Of a stretch of 64,000 nucleotides of DNA, positions 1 through 9,190 are shown in pieces. The notes below the pieces were generated by a model that was not told the DNA's origin, did no database searches, and was given only the letters and a program-made list of their open reading frames with translations. The position numbers and the translations under genes are program-made. The stretch spans positions 1 through 64,000 of the forward strand of contig NZ_JACNMF010000006.1 in NCBI RefSeq assembly GCF_014270105.1, read 5' to 3'. Each line of letters starts with the position of its first letter. Within the stretch, counting starts at the first letter, position 1. This DNA is from Hyunsoonleella aquatilis (GTDB lineage: Bacteria; Bacteroidota; Bacteroidia; Flavobacteriales; Flavobacteriaceae).

Positions 1-55
1 TACCCAAAAAACACAAAAGCTGTAATTTAGCACAAAACCTTTGCAAACACCCTGT

Positions 56-174
56 GCGTTAGGGATTGAACGGCATGTTTGAAATCCCCGACGAAGGAGG
101 GATTGAGTAGTGAAAGCCTGACCCGAGGACGGGGGTTTCATAAAACGCTCTAAGGTGGCATCGAGGGGAACGCC
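56..174 (+). repeat. Dispersed structured repeat, copy 1
   Basis: Copy 1 of a repeat also found at 17697, 33167, 34710 and 53465 (reverse). It opens with GCGTTAGGGATTGAACGG and closes with GGGGAACGCC, so the ends can pair (GCGTT 56-60 with AACGC 169-173). Internally AATCCC (83-88) can pair with GGGATT (99-104). A conserved stretch GAGTAGTGAAAGCCTGACCC follows. This copy has a longer 3' arm (125-165) than the others. It lies just downstream of pyk. Function unknown; it could be a miniature mobile element or a structured RNA. Confidence 0.8.
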
Positions 175-237
175 CTAATCATAATCTTTCAACGACTACT
201 GCTCTGGCATAATCCTCTTTAAAAAGTAAGATCAAAA

Positions 238-1680
238 CTAGAAACTACAAGTCTCAATCTCAGTAACCCTCAACGTATTCACCATCCCTTTTGCTTGGAT
301 CGGCATTGCCGCCAAACTTACCAACATATCGCCAACATCTAAATAGCCCTTTTTACAGGCAATGGAGTTTACATCCTCAATAGTTTCATCAGTACTAACA
401 AATTTATCGTAGAAAAAGGCACGTACGCCCCACAAGAGGCTTAAACGTGTCAAAATCCGCTTGTTTGAGGTGAAGACCAAAATATGACAGGAGGGTCTCC
501 AAGCGGAAATTTGAAAAGCTGTGTACCCACTATTGGTTAGTGTAGAAATAGCCTTTGCGTTGATTTCGTTTGCCATTAACGCGGCATGATAGCAAACTGA
601 TTTTGTGATATAGCGATTGGTTCGGATATGCGGTGGTAATTCTGGTACTTTTATCAAAGGGGAATTCTCCACCCCTTTTAAGATATCACTCATTTGCCGA
701 ATCACCTGTACGGGATATTGCCCCACCGAAGTTTCCCCCGAGAGCATTACGGCATCAGCGCCATCCATTACGGAATTGGCCACATCGTTTACCTCCGCTC
801 GGGTTGGAGTTAAGCTGGAAATCATAGTTTCCATCATCTGTGTGGCAATAATTACAGGGATTCTTGCTTTTTTGGCTCGTAGTACTAACTGCTTTTGAAT
901 CAATGGCACTTCTTCTGCAGGTACCTCAACACCCAAATCGCCCCGGGCTACCATGATACCGTCACATTGAGTGACGATTTTATCAATATTTTCAACAGCT
1001 TCGGGTTTTTCGATTTTTGCAACAATCGGGATTTTATAATCGCTGTGCTCCTTTATCAAATCGCGAAGTTGCATCAAATCTTCCGCATGGCGTACAAAGG
1101 ACAATGCAATCCAATCCACGTCCTGACTTACTGCAAAAATAGCATCTTCAATATCCTTCTCTGTCAGTGCTGGCTGCGATATATCCGTATTTGGAAGGTT
1201 TACTCCCTTCTTAGATTTTAAAGGGCCACCTTGGATAACTCTTGCTTTTACCTCAGATTTTTTATCAGTGGACACTACTTCAAAAATCAATTTTCCATCA
1301 TCTAATAGGATACGCTCTCCTGCTTTTGCATCCTGCGGAAAATTATCGTATGTCATGTACACGCGCTCCTTGGTACCTTCAAAACGCTTTCCTGTGGCAA
1401 AAATAATTTCATCACCTGGATTTACAATCACTTCTTCCTTCATTACACCAACGCGAAGTTTTGGCCCCTGTAAATCGGCTAAAATCGCGGCGTTATAACC
1501 GAACTCCTCATTCAACTCCCTAATCATGCCAATGCGCTCCTTAACGTCCTCGTAATTGGCATGCGAAAAATTTATCCGGAATACATTAGCACCTTCGTCC
1601 AGCATCCCCTTCAATACTTCCTTCGTACTGGTTGCTGGACCTAATGTTGCAACTATTTTGGTTTTTTTTGTCTGCGCCAT
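238..1680 (-). CDS. pyk: Pyruvate kinase
   Basis: The 480-residue product matches the usual length of bacterial pyruvate kinase, the cytoplasmic enzyme that transfers phosphate from phosphoenolpyruvate to ADP in the last step of glycolysis. The N-terminal TKIVATLGPAT motif, the catalytic lysine segment AKIEKPEAVENID near residue 220, and the segment running from MMETMISS through ADAVMLSGET are all present. It is the last gene of a minus-strand run acpP-fabF-rnc-IPExxxVDY-pyk. Its ATG overlaps the stop of the preceding gene by one base (TAATG), which suggests translational coupling. Dispersed repeat copy 1 lies downstream. Confidence 0.97.
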   Translation of the reverse strand: MAQTKKTKIVATLGPATSTKEVLKGMLDEGANVFRINFSHANYEDVKERIGMIRELNEEFGYNAAILADLQGPKLRVGVMKEEVIVNPGDEIIFATGKRFEGTKERVYMTYDNFPQDAKAGERILLDDGKLIFEVVSTDKKSEVKARVIQGGPLKSKKGVNLPNTDISQPALTEKDIEDAIFAVSQDVDWIALSFVRHAEDLMQLRDLIKEHSDYKIPIVAKIEKPEAVENIDKIVTQCDGIMVARGDLGVEVPAEEVPLIQKQLVLRAKKARIPVIIATQMMETMISSLTPTRAEVNDVANSVMDGADAVMLSGETSVGQYPVQVIRQMSDILKGVENSPLIKVPELPPHIRTNRYITKSVCYHAALMANEINAKAISTLTNSGYTAFQISAWRPSCHILVFTSNKRILTRLSLLWGVRAFFYDKFVSTDETIEDVNSIACKKGYLDVGDMLVSLAAMPIQAKGMVNTLRVTEIETCSF

Positions 1681-2165
1681 TAATCAAAAATTAAATTCTC
1701 CTTAGATTTCAATCGGTTTACATCAATAGCATACGCCATGGCTATATGCGAAATCTTAAGAAGGTTATTTATAAAATACTTTTCCTTGTTACCGTTAAAC
1801 TCACTGTCTATCTTCAAAAAATAATTCACCTTCCTATATTCGGGAATCAAATGATAGGTTTTGATGATTTTTTGTTGCGTATTAAACAAGGTTTGGTAAT
1901 CCATTTCTACCTCGGTTTCCGTTTTACAAATATTGGAAACCAAATTCCAGGTCATGAGTTGCTTTTTATCCTCCCATTCGTAAATGGAATACTTGCTCAT
2001 GCCTTTGTTGAAATCTAAATCTTCGGCTTTTCTCGTTAAATTAATACTTAGATTTTTATTTAAAAGATAGGCCAAACGATAGTCTTCGATAGTACAGTGC
2101 AAAGCAATCAACGTACACGAAATATCTTCAAAAATATCATCTAAAATAAGTTTGTGTACTGCCAT
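1680..2165 (-). CDS. IPExxxVDY family protein
   Basis: The 161-residue product belongs to the Bacteroidota IPExxxVDY family, recognised by IPEYRKVNY at about residues 104-112; asparagine stands where the family name has aspartate. No signal peptide or membrane segment is visible, so it is probably cytoplasmic. Function is unknown to me. The stop codon overlaps the pyk start (TAATG), and the gene follows rnc after a 112-bp gap. Its constant position before pyk, as I recall it from related genomes, suggests coupled expression rather than a specific role. Confidence 0.85.
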   Translation of the reverse strand: MAVHKLILDDIFEDISCTLIALHCTIEDYRLAYLLNKNLSINLTRKAEDLDFNKGMSKYSIYEWEDKKQLMTWNLVSNICKTETEVEMDYQTLFNTQQKIIKTYHLIPEYRKVNYFLKIDSEFNGNKEKYFINNLLKISHIAMAYAIDVNRLKSKENLIFD

Positions 2166-2277
2166 AACCTGACTTATTCGCGTGTAAATATAGTGCTATT
2201 TCTATTTAGAAGTAAACCGATTTACCGTTTCTTAATATGAAAAATGAACTAAAACGTTATAGTTGCGTTCCTTTTGC

Positions 2278-3018
2278 TTATATCATTTTAGACATTTTAC
2301 TTTGAAACGCAAAAAATGCACGTTTTGATGCCTTTTCCTCTGCTTTTTTCTTGGAGGTAGCTCTTGCTTTGGCAACAATTTTGTCGTCTATGGACAATTT
2401 TACCGAAAAATGTCTTACGTCATCATTTCCGGTGTCCTCATAAACATTATATCCAAACAACTTTTTTTCCTTTTGGCACCATTCAATCAATAAGCTCTTA
2501 TAGCTGATGACCTTACCTTCCAATTGTTCGATATCCACATGGGGATCTATAATGCGCTTGTAGATAAATTTTTCACAGTACTTATACCCTCTATCGAGAA
2601 AAATGGCTCCAACCAAAGCTTCAAATAAATTGCCATGAATATTATCACCAAACTGTCCGGCAGGAATTTTACTTTCTACGAGTTCAATCAAATTGAGCTC
2701 TTTTCCCAGTTCATTGAGGTGTTCGCGACTAACTACTTTTGAGCGCATTTTAGTCAAATAGCCCTCATCTCCCCCCGGTACTTCCTGAAATAAATGTGAA
2801 GCTATAACGGCACTAAGCATGGCATCCCCGAGAAATTCCATGCGCTCATAATTGATGGCGTTTCCCATTTTGTCCCTTATGTTCATAGAACGGTGGGTAA
2901 AAGCCGTCTGGTAAATTTCTATCTTCTTGGGTTTATAGCCTAAAATCTTAGTTAATCGCACAAAAAAATTCCCGTTTCGCTTGGAACGGGAATTTAATAT
3001 GTTACGAATGTTTTTCAT
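2278..3018 (-). CDS. rnc: Ribonuclease III
   Basis: The 246-residue product is RNase III, which cleaves double-stranded RNA during rRNA maturation and mRNA turnover. The catalytic-domain signature ERMEFLGDAML starts near residue 57, with the second acidic cluster in GNLFEALVGAIFLD around residues 128-141. A double-stranded RNA-binding domain begins at about residue 168 (SYKSLLIEWCQKE) and ends in the Ala/Lys-rich KKKAEEKASKRAF helix. It lies 94 bp after fabF in the acpP-fabF-rnc order typical of Bacteroidota. The N-terminal extension before the nuclease domain is basic and may be partly disordered. Confidence 0.96.
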   Translation of the reverse strand: MKNIRNILNSRSKRNGNFFVRLTKILGYKPKKIEIYQTAFTHRSMNIRDKMGNAINYERMEFLGDAMLSAVIASHLFQEVPGGDEGYLTKMRSKVVSREHLNELGKELNLIELVESKIPAGQFGDNIHGNLFEALVGAIFLDRGYKYCEKFIYKRIIDPHVDIEQLEGKVISYKSLLIEWCQKEKKLFGYNVYEDTGNDDVRHFSVKLSIDDKIVAKARATSKKKAEEKASKRAFFAFQSKMSKMI

Positions 3019-3112
3019 CTGATTTGCAATAGTTTAGCTTAATGTCAGATGTAATAAACCAAGTTTCATATGTAAAAATTAATTTATCGTTATGGTTTAT
3101 TGCACTCGGGAT

Positions 3113-4363
3113 TTAATCTGTTTTCTTGAATACTACACAGGCGTTATGACCGCCAAATCCGAAGGTATTACTCATGGCAACCTTTACATCTCTTTTTTGT
3201 GCCTTGTTCAATGTTAAATTCAACTCTGGATCGATATTCTCGTCAACGGTTGTATGATTAATTGTTGGAGGTACAATCCCATTTTCTATTGCCAAAATAC
3301 TGGAAATAGCTTCAATAGCTCCGGCTGCTCCCAAAAGATGCCCGGTCATTGATTTGGTTGAATTTATATTGATGTTTTTGGCATGGTCCCCAAACACTTT
3401 GGAAATCGCCTTTAACTCGGCTACATCGCCTAACGGTGTTGAAGTGCCATGTGTGTTTATATGATCTACATCTTCAGGTTTTAAACCTGCGTTCTCTAAA
3501 CAATTTTTCATGACTTCAACTACACCAATGCCCTCTGGATGAGGTGCAGTCATATGATAAGCGTCAGAGGATAAACCACCCCCTGCTACTTCGGCATATA
3601 TTTTTGCCCCTCTTGCCTTGGCATGCTCGTACTCCTCTAGAACAAGTGCTCCAGCACCTTCTCCCAAAACAAAGCCATCCCTTGTTGCGTCAAAAGGACG
3701 AGATGCCGTTTCTGGGCTTTCATTTCTAGTGGACAGGGCATGCATGGCATTAAAACCACCCATACCGGCAATGGTTACTGCTGCTTCACTTCCTCCTGTT
3801 ACAATCACATCGCAATGACCCAAACGTATCATGTTCAAGGCATCGAACAATGCATTTGCCGAAGAGGCACAGGCAGAAACCGTGGTATAATTAGGCCCCA
3901 TAAAACCATATTTTATGGAGATGTTTGCAGGTGCTATATCTGCAATCATTTTAGGAATAAAGAAAGGATTAAATCTCGGGGTACCATCGCCTCCAGCAAA
4001 GTTCAAAACTTCTTGCTGAAAGGTTTCAAGGCCTCCAATACCCGCTCCCCATATTACACCAACGCGCAATTTATCTACCGCATCAACGTCCAGTTTGGCA
4101 TCTGCAATAGCTTCGTCCGAAGCTACCATAGCATATTGCGCAAACTTATCCATTTTGCGAGCTTCTTTTCTGTCGATAAACTCGGTCGCATCAAAATTCT
4201 TGACCTCGCAAGCGAATTTGGTCTTGAATTTTTCGGTGTCATAATATGTTATAGGCGCAGCACCGCTTTTACCACCAATTAAGCCTTGCCAATATTCGTC
4301 CTTGGTATTGCCAATCGGGGTTAAAGCTCCTAATCCTGTGACTACAACGCGCTTTAGTTCCAT
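3113..4363 (-). CDS. fabF: Beta-ketoacyl-ACP synthase II
   Basis: The 416-residue product is KAS II, which condenses malonyl-ACP with acyl-ACP in fatty acid elongation. The Cys-His-His triad is visible: Cys near residue 164 in VSACASSANAL, His near 305 in NTHGTSTPLGD, and His near 342 in MTGHLLGAAGA. The C-terminal NTFGFGGHNACVVF motif is also present. The length is normal. It sits 12 bp downstream of acpP and is almost certainly co-transcribed with it, placing carrier protein and condensing enzyme in one unit. Confidence 0.97.
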   Translation of the reverse strand: MELKRVVVTGLGALTPIGNTKDEYWQGLIGGKSGAAPITYYDTEKFKTKFACEVKNFDATEFIDRKEARKMDKFAQYAMVASDEAIADAKLDVDAVDKLRVGVIWGAGIGGLETFQQEVLNFAGGDGTPRFNPFFIPKMIADIAPANISIKYGFMGPNYTTVSACASSANALFDALNMIRLGHCDVIVTGGSEAAVTIAGMGGFNAMHALSTRNESPETASRPFDATRDGFVLGEGAGALVLEEYEHAKARGAKIYAEVAGGGLSSDAYHMTAPHPEGIGVVEVMKNCLENAGLKPEDVDHINTHGTSTPLGDVAELKAISKVFGDHAKNININSTKSMTGHLLGAAGAIEAISSILAIENGIVPPTINHTTVDENIDPELNLTLNKAQKRDVKVAMSNTFGFGGHNACVVFKKTD

Positions 4364-4375
4364 AAAATGTTATGC

Positions 4376-4609
4376 TTATTTTGCTTCTTCTATATAAGAG
4401 ATAGCTTGACCAACTGTAGCAATGTTCTCAGCTTGATCATCCGGAATTTGAATATCGAATTCTTTCTCAAACTCCATAATTAATTCTACAGTGTCTAAAG
4501 AGTCTGCTCCCAAATCGTTAGTGAAGCTAGCTTCAGCAACTACTTCGTTTTCATCTACTCCTAACTTGTCTACAATAATCGCTTTAACTCTTGATGCAAT
4601 GTCTGACAT
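4376..4609 (-). CDS. acpP: Acyl carrier protein
   Basis: The 77-residue acidic product is acyl carrier protein. The phosphopantetheine attachment serine is Ser37 within the DSL motif of [19 protein letters not shown]. The protein shuttles acyl chains between fatty acid synthesis enzymes in the cytoplasm. It is the first gene of the minus-strand operon, 12 bp before fabF, and has a TATTTTTG -10-like box 32 bp upstream of its ATG. It is transcribed divergently from purN. Confidence 0.97.
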   Translation of the reverse strand: MSDIASRVKAIIVDKLGVDENEVVAEASFTNDLGADSLDTVELIMEFEKEFDIQIPDDQAENIATVGQAISYIEEAK

Positions 4610-4641
4610 AATCTTGTAATTTTAATGGTTTAATTAGTTGG

Positions 4642-4649
4642 CAAAAATA
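4642..4649 (-). promoter_or_regulatory. Putative -10 box of acpP operon
   Basis: On the minus strand this reads TATTTTTG, an exact match to the Bacteroidota TAnnTTTG -10 consensus, 32 bp upstream of the acpP ATG. I see no clear -33 TTTG at the expected distance. Confidence 0.5.
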
Positions 4650-4955
4650 AAAAACTTTATTTTAATCCGTGCTTTTACGTTAAAAATGTGTTCGTAATTT
4701 ACGAAAAATTCGAATTAAGTAATTATGAATTACCAGCTAATTGTTAATAATTATTCTCTGAACTGGCTTAAACTTTTTTTAATTGGCTCCAAAATGCTCT
4801 TTTTCACCCACTTTTTGCCTTTTTATCATTCCATAGCGAAACTATGCAATTCAAAAAAGTCTTCAATTGAGCAAAAAATCCCTATTTTTCGCGCCAATAA
4901 AAAAGCCCAAACCAGTTCTTTTTGTTTGAACAATCTTTAACACTATAGTCTGTAA
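4650..4955. other. Divergent intergenic region acpP/purN
   Basis: About 305 bp of AT-rich DNA between two divergent genes. It must hold the purN promoter and the upstream part of the acpP promoter. A 71-codon open frame on the plus strand (4725-4940) has no recognisable features and looks like noise. I see no strong hairpin, repeat or convincing purN -10 box. Confidence 0.5.
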
Positions 4956-5543
4956 ATGAAACGTATTGTAATTTTTGCGTCCGGAAGTGGTACTAATGCT
5001 GAAAATTTAATCAGGTTTTTTCACAACAGCGATAATGCATCTGTTATTCAAGTACTGACCAACAATCCCCGTGCCAAAGTTTTGGAACGTGCCAAAAATT
5101 TAAAAGTTAGCGCACTATCATTCAACAGGATAGCCTTTTCAAAATCAGATGATGTGTTAAATATCTTAAAGGCATCCCAACCAGATTTAATTGTTTTGGC
5201 GGGTTTTTTATGGAAGTTTCCTGAGTTTATTTTAAATGAGTTTCCCAATAAAGTGATCAATGTACATCCCGCATTATTGCCCAAGTTTGGAGGAAAGGGA
5301 ATGTACGGGATGCACGTCCACGAGGCCGTTGTCGCCAATGGCGAAACTGAAACGGGCATCACTATTCATTACGTAAATGAAAATTATGACGAGGGCGCAA
5401 TTATTTTTCAGGCGAAATGTAATGTTTCTAAAGATGATACAGCTGAAGATGTTGCTGAAAAGATTCATGAGTTGGAGATGGCACACTTTCCTAAGGTGGT
5501 TGCTCGGCTTTTGGGCGCTGAGGCTCTCGAAGTGCCATCTTAA
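4956..5543 (+). CDS. purN: Phosphoribosylglycinamide formyltransferase
   Basis: The 195-residue product is GAR transformylase, which transfers a formyl group from 10-formyltetrahydrofolate to GAR in de novo purine synthesis. The N-terminal IVIFASGSGTNAENL motif binds the substrate phosphate. The catalytic Asn/His pair lies in INVHPALLP near residues 102-107, and the catalytic Asp in ENYDEGAIIF near residue 144. Length is typical. It is divergent from acpP and starts a plus-strand series that ends with a second purine-type enzyme at 7292. Confidence 0.96.
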   Translation: MKRIVIFASGSGTNAENLIRFFHNSDNASVIQVLTNNPRAKVLERAKNLKVSALSFNRIAFSKSDDVLNILKASQPDLIVLAGFLWKFPEFILNEFPNKVINVHPALLPKFGGKGMYGMHVHEAVVANGETETGITIHYVNENYDEGAIIFQAKCNVSKDDTAEDVAEKIHELEMAHFPKVVARLLGAEALEVPS

Positions 5544-5584
5544 GAAAAATAATTGTGGCTTCGAGAACCTCAGCCACCATCAAA

Positions 5585-6226
5585 ATGAGCAAGAAAAAAA
5601 AGAAATACTACACTGTTTGGAAAGGCCACCACACCGGGGTTTTTGAAACCTGGGAGGACTGCAAAGCCCAAGTCACAAATTTTGAGGGTGCTGTCTATAA
5701 ATCCTTTGCTACATTTGAAGCTGCCAAAAAAGCTCTGAAAGGTAACTACAAAGATTACATTGGAAAAAACAAAACCTTTAAGAGTGAACTTTCAGAAGAA
5801 CAATTGAAAAAAATTGGCCAACCCAATTACAATTCCATTGCAGTGGATGCCGCGTCTTCGGGAAACCCAGGCAAAATGGAATACCGCGGTGTGGACACTA
5901 AAACCAAAAAGCAACTGTTTATCCAAGGCCCATTTGAGGAAGGCACTAATAATATTGGCGAGTTTTTAGCCATCGTTCACGCCCTTGCCCTATTGAAAAA
6001 AAAGAAAAGTGATCGTATTGTTTACACAGATTCCAGGACTGCAATAAGTTGGGTAAAAAAGAAAAAATGCAATACCAAGCTGGCAAGAAGCGAAAAGAAC
6101 AAGCCTGTTTTTGAGTTGGTGGACCGAGCTGTAGATTGGCTCAAAAACAATACTTACACCACTACAATCGTTAAATGGGAAACCAAAGCTTGGGGTGAGA
6201 TCCCTGCTGATTTTGGGCGAAAATAG
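5585..6226 (+). CDS. Ribonuclease H with N-terminal viroplasmin domain
   Basis: The 213-residue product joins an N-terminal RNase H1-type hybrid-binding (viroplasmin) domain (residues 1-45, KKYYTVWKGHHTGVFETWED) to an RNase H catalytic domain. The acidic residues are visible in SIAVDAASSGNPG, NNIGEFLAIVHAL, VYTDSRTAISW and PADFGRK. It should cleave the RNA strand of RNA-DNA hybrids. I chose the ATG at 5585 because the domain begins directly after it; an upstream frame start at 5555 would add ten residues unlike the family. It follows purN by 41 bp. Confidence 0.93.
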   Translation: MSKKKKKYYTVWKGHHTGVFETWEDCKAQVTNFEGAVYKSFATFEAAKKALKGNYKDYIGKNKTFKSELSEEQLKKIGQPNYNSIAVDAASSGNPGKMEYRGVDTKTKKQLFIQGPFEEGTNNIGEFLAIVHALALLKKKKSDRIVYTDSRTAISWVKKKKCNTKLARSEKNKPVFELVDRAVDWLKNNTYTTTIVKWETKAWGEIPADFGRK

Positions 6227-6286
6227 CGTTAGTTTTAGTGCCCATCTCTGTTCAAAAAATAATATGGTTTAAGCATTTAAATAACT

Positions 6287-6294
6287 TATATTTG
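6287..6294 (+). promoter_or_regulatory. Putative -10 box of PfkB gene
   Basis: TATATTTG matches TAnnTTTG exactly, 22 bp before the ATG at 6317. This implies a very short 5' leader and a separate promoter for the kinase gene. Confidence 0.55.
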
Positions 6295-6316
6295 CAAAAA
6301 ATCAGGATTCCTCTTC

Positions 6317-7243
6317 ATGGGCAAATTAGTAATTGTTGGCACCGTAGCATTTGATGCTATTGAAACGCCATTCGGTAAAACCGATAAAATCCTTGGTGGT
6401 GCTGCAACCTTTATTGGCCTTTCTGCTTCAAATTTTAATGTGGATGCCACTTTGGTATCTGTGGTTGGTGGCGATTTCCCACAGGAATATTTAGACCTGT
6501 TATCGAATAAAAACCTTGATATCTCGGGAATCGAAATCGTGAAGGAGGGCAAAACATTTTTTTGGAGTGGTCGGTATCATAATGACATGAATACAAGGGA
6601 CACTCTAATAACGGAGCTAAATACACTTGCCGATTTTAAACCTGTTGTTCCAGAAGACTACAAGGATGCCGAAGTAGTGATGTTAGGAAACCTGCATCCA
6701 CTCGTCCAAAGCAGTATATTGGACCAAATGAAGAAAAGGCCAAAGTTGACAATTTTGGATACCATGAATTTTTGGATGGACAATGCTTGGGACGATTTAA
6801 TCAATGTAATAAAACGAATTGACGTTATTACCATTAATGATGAAGAAGCCCGTCAGCTAACTGGGGAGTACTCGCTAGTGGTTGCCGCAAGAAAAATTCA
6901 TGAAATGGGCCCAAAATATGTAGTGATAAAAAAAGGTGAGCACGGCGCATTGTTATTTCACAATGGTGAAGTATTTTATGCCCCGGCATTACCGCTAGAA
7001 GAAGTATTTGACCCTACTGGGGCTGGAGATACATTTGCCGGTGGATTTGCGGGATATTTGGCCAAAACCAATGACTATTCATTTGACAACATGAAAAACG
7101 CAGTCATTCTTGGTTCAACATTGGCATCGTTCTGTGTTGAAAAATTTGGCACCGAGCGGATGCAAAATTTAACCCCCCGAGAGGTGGAAAAACGATTATT
7201 GCAGTTTAAACAACTGACGCAGTTTGAAATTGAATTAACATAA
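6317..7243 (+). CDS. PfkB family sugar/nucleoside kinase
   Basis: The 308-residue product is a ribokinase-fold (PfkB) kinase. The C-terminal signature DPTGAGDTFAGGFAGY near residue 231 carries the anion hole and catalytic base, and the N-terminal GG motif appears in KILGGAATFIGL. The substrate is a sugar or nucleoside, probably in purine or ribose metabolism given the neighbouring purN and amidophosphoribosyltransferase-like genes; that link is inference. A rho-independent terminator follows directly. Length is normal for the family. Confidence 0.9.
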   Translation: MGKLVIVGTVAFDAIETPFGKTDKILGGAATFIGLSASNFNVDATLVSVVGGDFPQEYLDLLSNKNLDISGIEIVKEGKTFFWSGRYHNDMNTRDTLITELNTLADFKPVVPEDYKDAEVVMLGNLHPLVQSSILDQMKKRPKLTILDTMNFWMDNAWDDLINVIKRIDVITINDEEARQLTGEYSLVVAARKIHEMGPKYVVIKKGEHGALLFHNGEVFYAPALPLEEVFDPTGAGDTFAGGFAGYLAKTNDYSFDNMKNAVILGSTLASFCVEKFGTERMQNLTPREVEKRLLQFKQLTQFEIELT

Positions 7244-7248
7244 TGTAT

Positions 7249-7272
7249 CGCACTCTAAACGAGTGCGTTTTT
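7249..7272 (+). terminator. Terminator after PfkB gene
   Basis: Perfect 7-bp stem CGCACTC/GAGTGCG with a 5-nt loop, followed by five T. It separates the kinase gene from the next gene. Confidence 0.85.
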
Positions 7273-7291
7273 ATTTGATATAATTATTGAT

Positions 7292-9190
7292 ATGAGTGAC
7301 GCCATTAAACACGAATGCGGCATTGCAATGATAAGGTTGTTAAAACCTTTGGAGTATTACAAGGAAAAATACGGCAGTGCATTTTATGGGGTAAACAAAA
7401 TGTACCTCATGATGGAAAAACAGCACAATCGTGGGCAGGACGGTGCTGGGTTTGCCAGTATTAAACTGGATGTTAAACCTGGGCAACGTTATATTAGCCG
7501 GATTAGGTCTGTTGCTCAACAGCCGATTCAGGATATTTTTGACCAAATAAATGAAAGGGTGAACACAGCCTTTAAGGAGCACCCTGAATATCATGATGAT
7601 GTTGCGCTTCAAAAAAGAAATATCCCCTACATTGGTGAGCTGCTTTTAGGTCATGTGCGCTACGGTACGTTTGGAAAAAATAGTGTGGAGAGCGTACATC
7701 CATTTTTAAGACAGAACAACTGGATGCACCGAAACCTGATTATGGCGGGAAACTTTAATATGACCAATGTTAAGGAGCTTTTCCAAAATTTAATTGAATT
7801 GGGCCAGCATCCAAAGGAATATACGGACACCATTACTGTAATGGAAAAAATCGGGCATTTTCTAGATGATGCTGTCAGCAAAATCTATAAGGACCTCAAA
7901 AAGGAAGGTTACAACAAACAGGAAGCTTCCCCGCTAATTGCCGAACGGCTTAAAGTGGGCAAAATACTAAAGCGCGCGGCAAAAAACTGGGATGGGGGCT
8001 ATGCTATGGCCGGACTAATTGGGCATGGCGATTCCTTTGTATTAAGAGACCCTGCAGGCATCAGGCCTTGTTATTATTACACGGACGACGAAATCATTGT
8101 TGTGGCATCCGAGCGACCAGTTATTCAAACTGTTTTCAATGTAAAGTTTGATGACGTAAACGAACTTCCTCCAGGGCATGCGATTATCACTAAAAAGTCC
8201 GGTGAATTTTCGATAAAACAAATTTTAGAGCCTTTGGAAAGGAAGGCCTGTTCATTTGAGCGCATCTATTTTTCCAGAGGAAGCGATGCCGAAATTTACC
8301 AAGAACGAAAAATGTTGGGCAAATTATTAATGCCAAAGGTTTTGGAAGCCATTGACAATGATCTTAAAAACTCTGTGTTTTCGTATATTCCAAACACTGC
8401 TGAGACTTCCTTTTTTGGTATGATTGAAACGGCGGAATCGGAATTGAACAAAGAGAAAACCTCATATATATTAAAAGGCAAACGAAGTATTTCTTCCGAA
8501 AAAGTAACTCAAATCCTTTCTGAGCGGATCCGTGTAGAGAAGATTGCCATAAAAGACGTAAAGCTAAGAACTTTTATTACCGAAGATAGCAGTCGGGATG
8601 ATTTGGTAGCTCATGTTTATGATGTTACTTACGGCGTTATTAAACCTAACGATAACTTGGTGATTATTGACGACAGTATCGTACGGGGAACCACTTTGAA
8701 AAAAAGTATCCTAAAAATGCTGGACCGCTTAAATCCTAAACGTATTGTGGTTGTCTCTTCAGCTCCACAAATTCGCTATCCGGATTGCTATGGTATCGAT
8801 ATGGCTAAATTGGAAGACTTGGTGGCTTTTAGGGCAACCCTTGCGCTTTTAAAAGAAAGGGGTATCTACAATATTATTGAGGAGGTTTATAAAAAATGTA
8901 AGGCCCAGGAAAATTTGGAGGACAAGAATGTTCAAAACTTTGTAAAGGAAGTGTATGCGCCTTTCACTGACGATGAAATTTCGAATAAAATATCGGAATT
9001 GCTAAGTGACGGCACCGTTAATGCCGAAGTAAAGATTCTTTTTCAGCCGGTTGCGAATTTACACAAGGCCTGTCCGGAGCACTTGGGCGACTGGTATTTT
9101 ACTGGTGACTATCCTACCGACGGTGGCAACCGTGTTGTGAATCGTGCGTTTATTAATTTTTATGAAGGAAATAACGAACGTGCCTATTAA
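7292..9190 (+). CDS. Amidophosphoribosyltransferase-like protein (PurF family, long form)
   Basis: The 632-residue product has an N-terminal class II glutamine amidotransferase domain whose nucleophile would be Cys9 (AIKHECGIAMIRL), implying removal of an eight-residue propeptide as in B. subtilis-type PurF. The phosphoribosyltransferase domain carries the PRPP loop LVIIDDSIVRGTTLKKS near residue 458. The enzyme would make phosphoribosylamine from PRPP and glutamine. It is clearly longer than the roughly 470-510 residues of classical PurF. Whether it is the main PurF or a paralogue cannot be decided from this window. It lies 48 bp after the PfkB gene, behind a terminator. Confidence 0.88.
   Translation: MSDAIKHECGIAMIRLLKPLEYYKEKYGSAFYGVNKMYLMMEKQHNRGQDGAGFASIKLDVKPGQRYISRIRSVAQQPIQDIFDQINERVNTAFKEHPEYHDDVALQKRNIPYIGELLLGHVRYGTFGKNSVESVHPFLRQNNWMHRNLIMAGNFNMTNVKELFQNLIELGQHPKEYTDTITVMEKIGHFLDDAVSKIYKDLKKEGYNKQEASPLIAERLKVGKILKRAAKNWDGGYAMAGLIGHGDSFVLRDPAGIRPCYYYTDDEIIVVASERPVIQTVFNVKFDDVNELPPGHAIITKKSGEFSIKQILEPLERKACSFERIYFSRGSDAEIYQERKMLGKLLMPKVLEAIDNDLKNSVFSYIPNTAETSFFGMIETAESELNKEKTSYILKGKRSISSEKVTQILSERIRVEKIAIKDVKLRTFITEDSSRDDLVAHVYDVTYGVIKPNDNLVIIDDSIVRGTTLKKSILKMLDRLNPKRIVVVSSAPQIRYPDCYGIDMAKLEDLVAFRATLALLKERGIYNIIEEVYKKCKAQENLEDKNVQNFVKEVYAPFTDDEISNKISELLSDGTVNAEVKILFQPVANLHKACPEHLGDWYFTGDYPTDGGNRVVNRAFINFYEGNNERAY

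Noticed and set aside
3740-4282. 180-codon plus-strand frame within fabF
   Set aside because: Fully antisense to a certain gene, with no recognisable domain; a shadow frame.
4725-4940. 71-codon ORF between acpP and purN
   Set aside because: No protein-like features; lies in the divergent promoter region.
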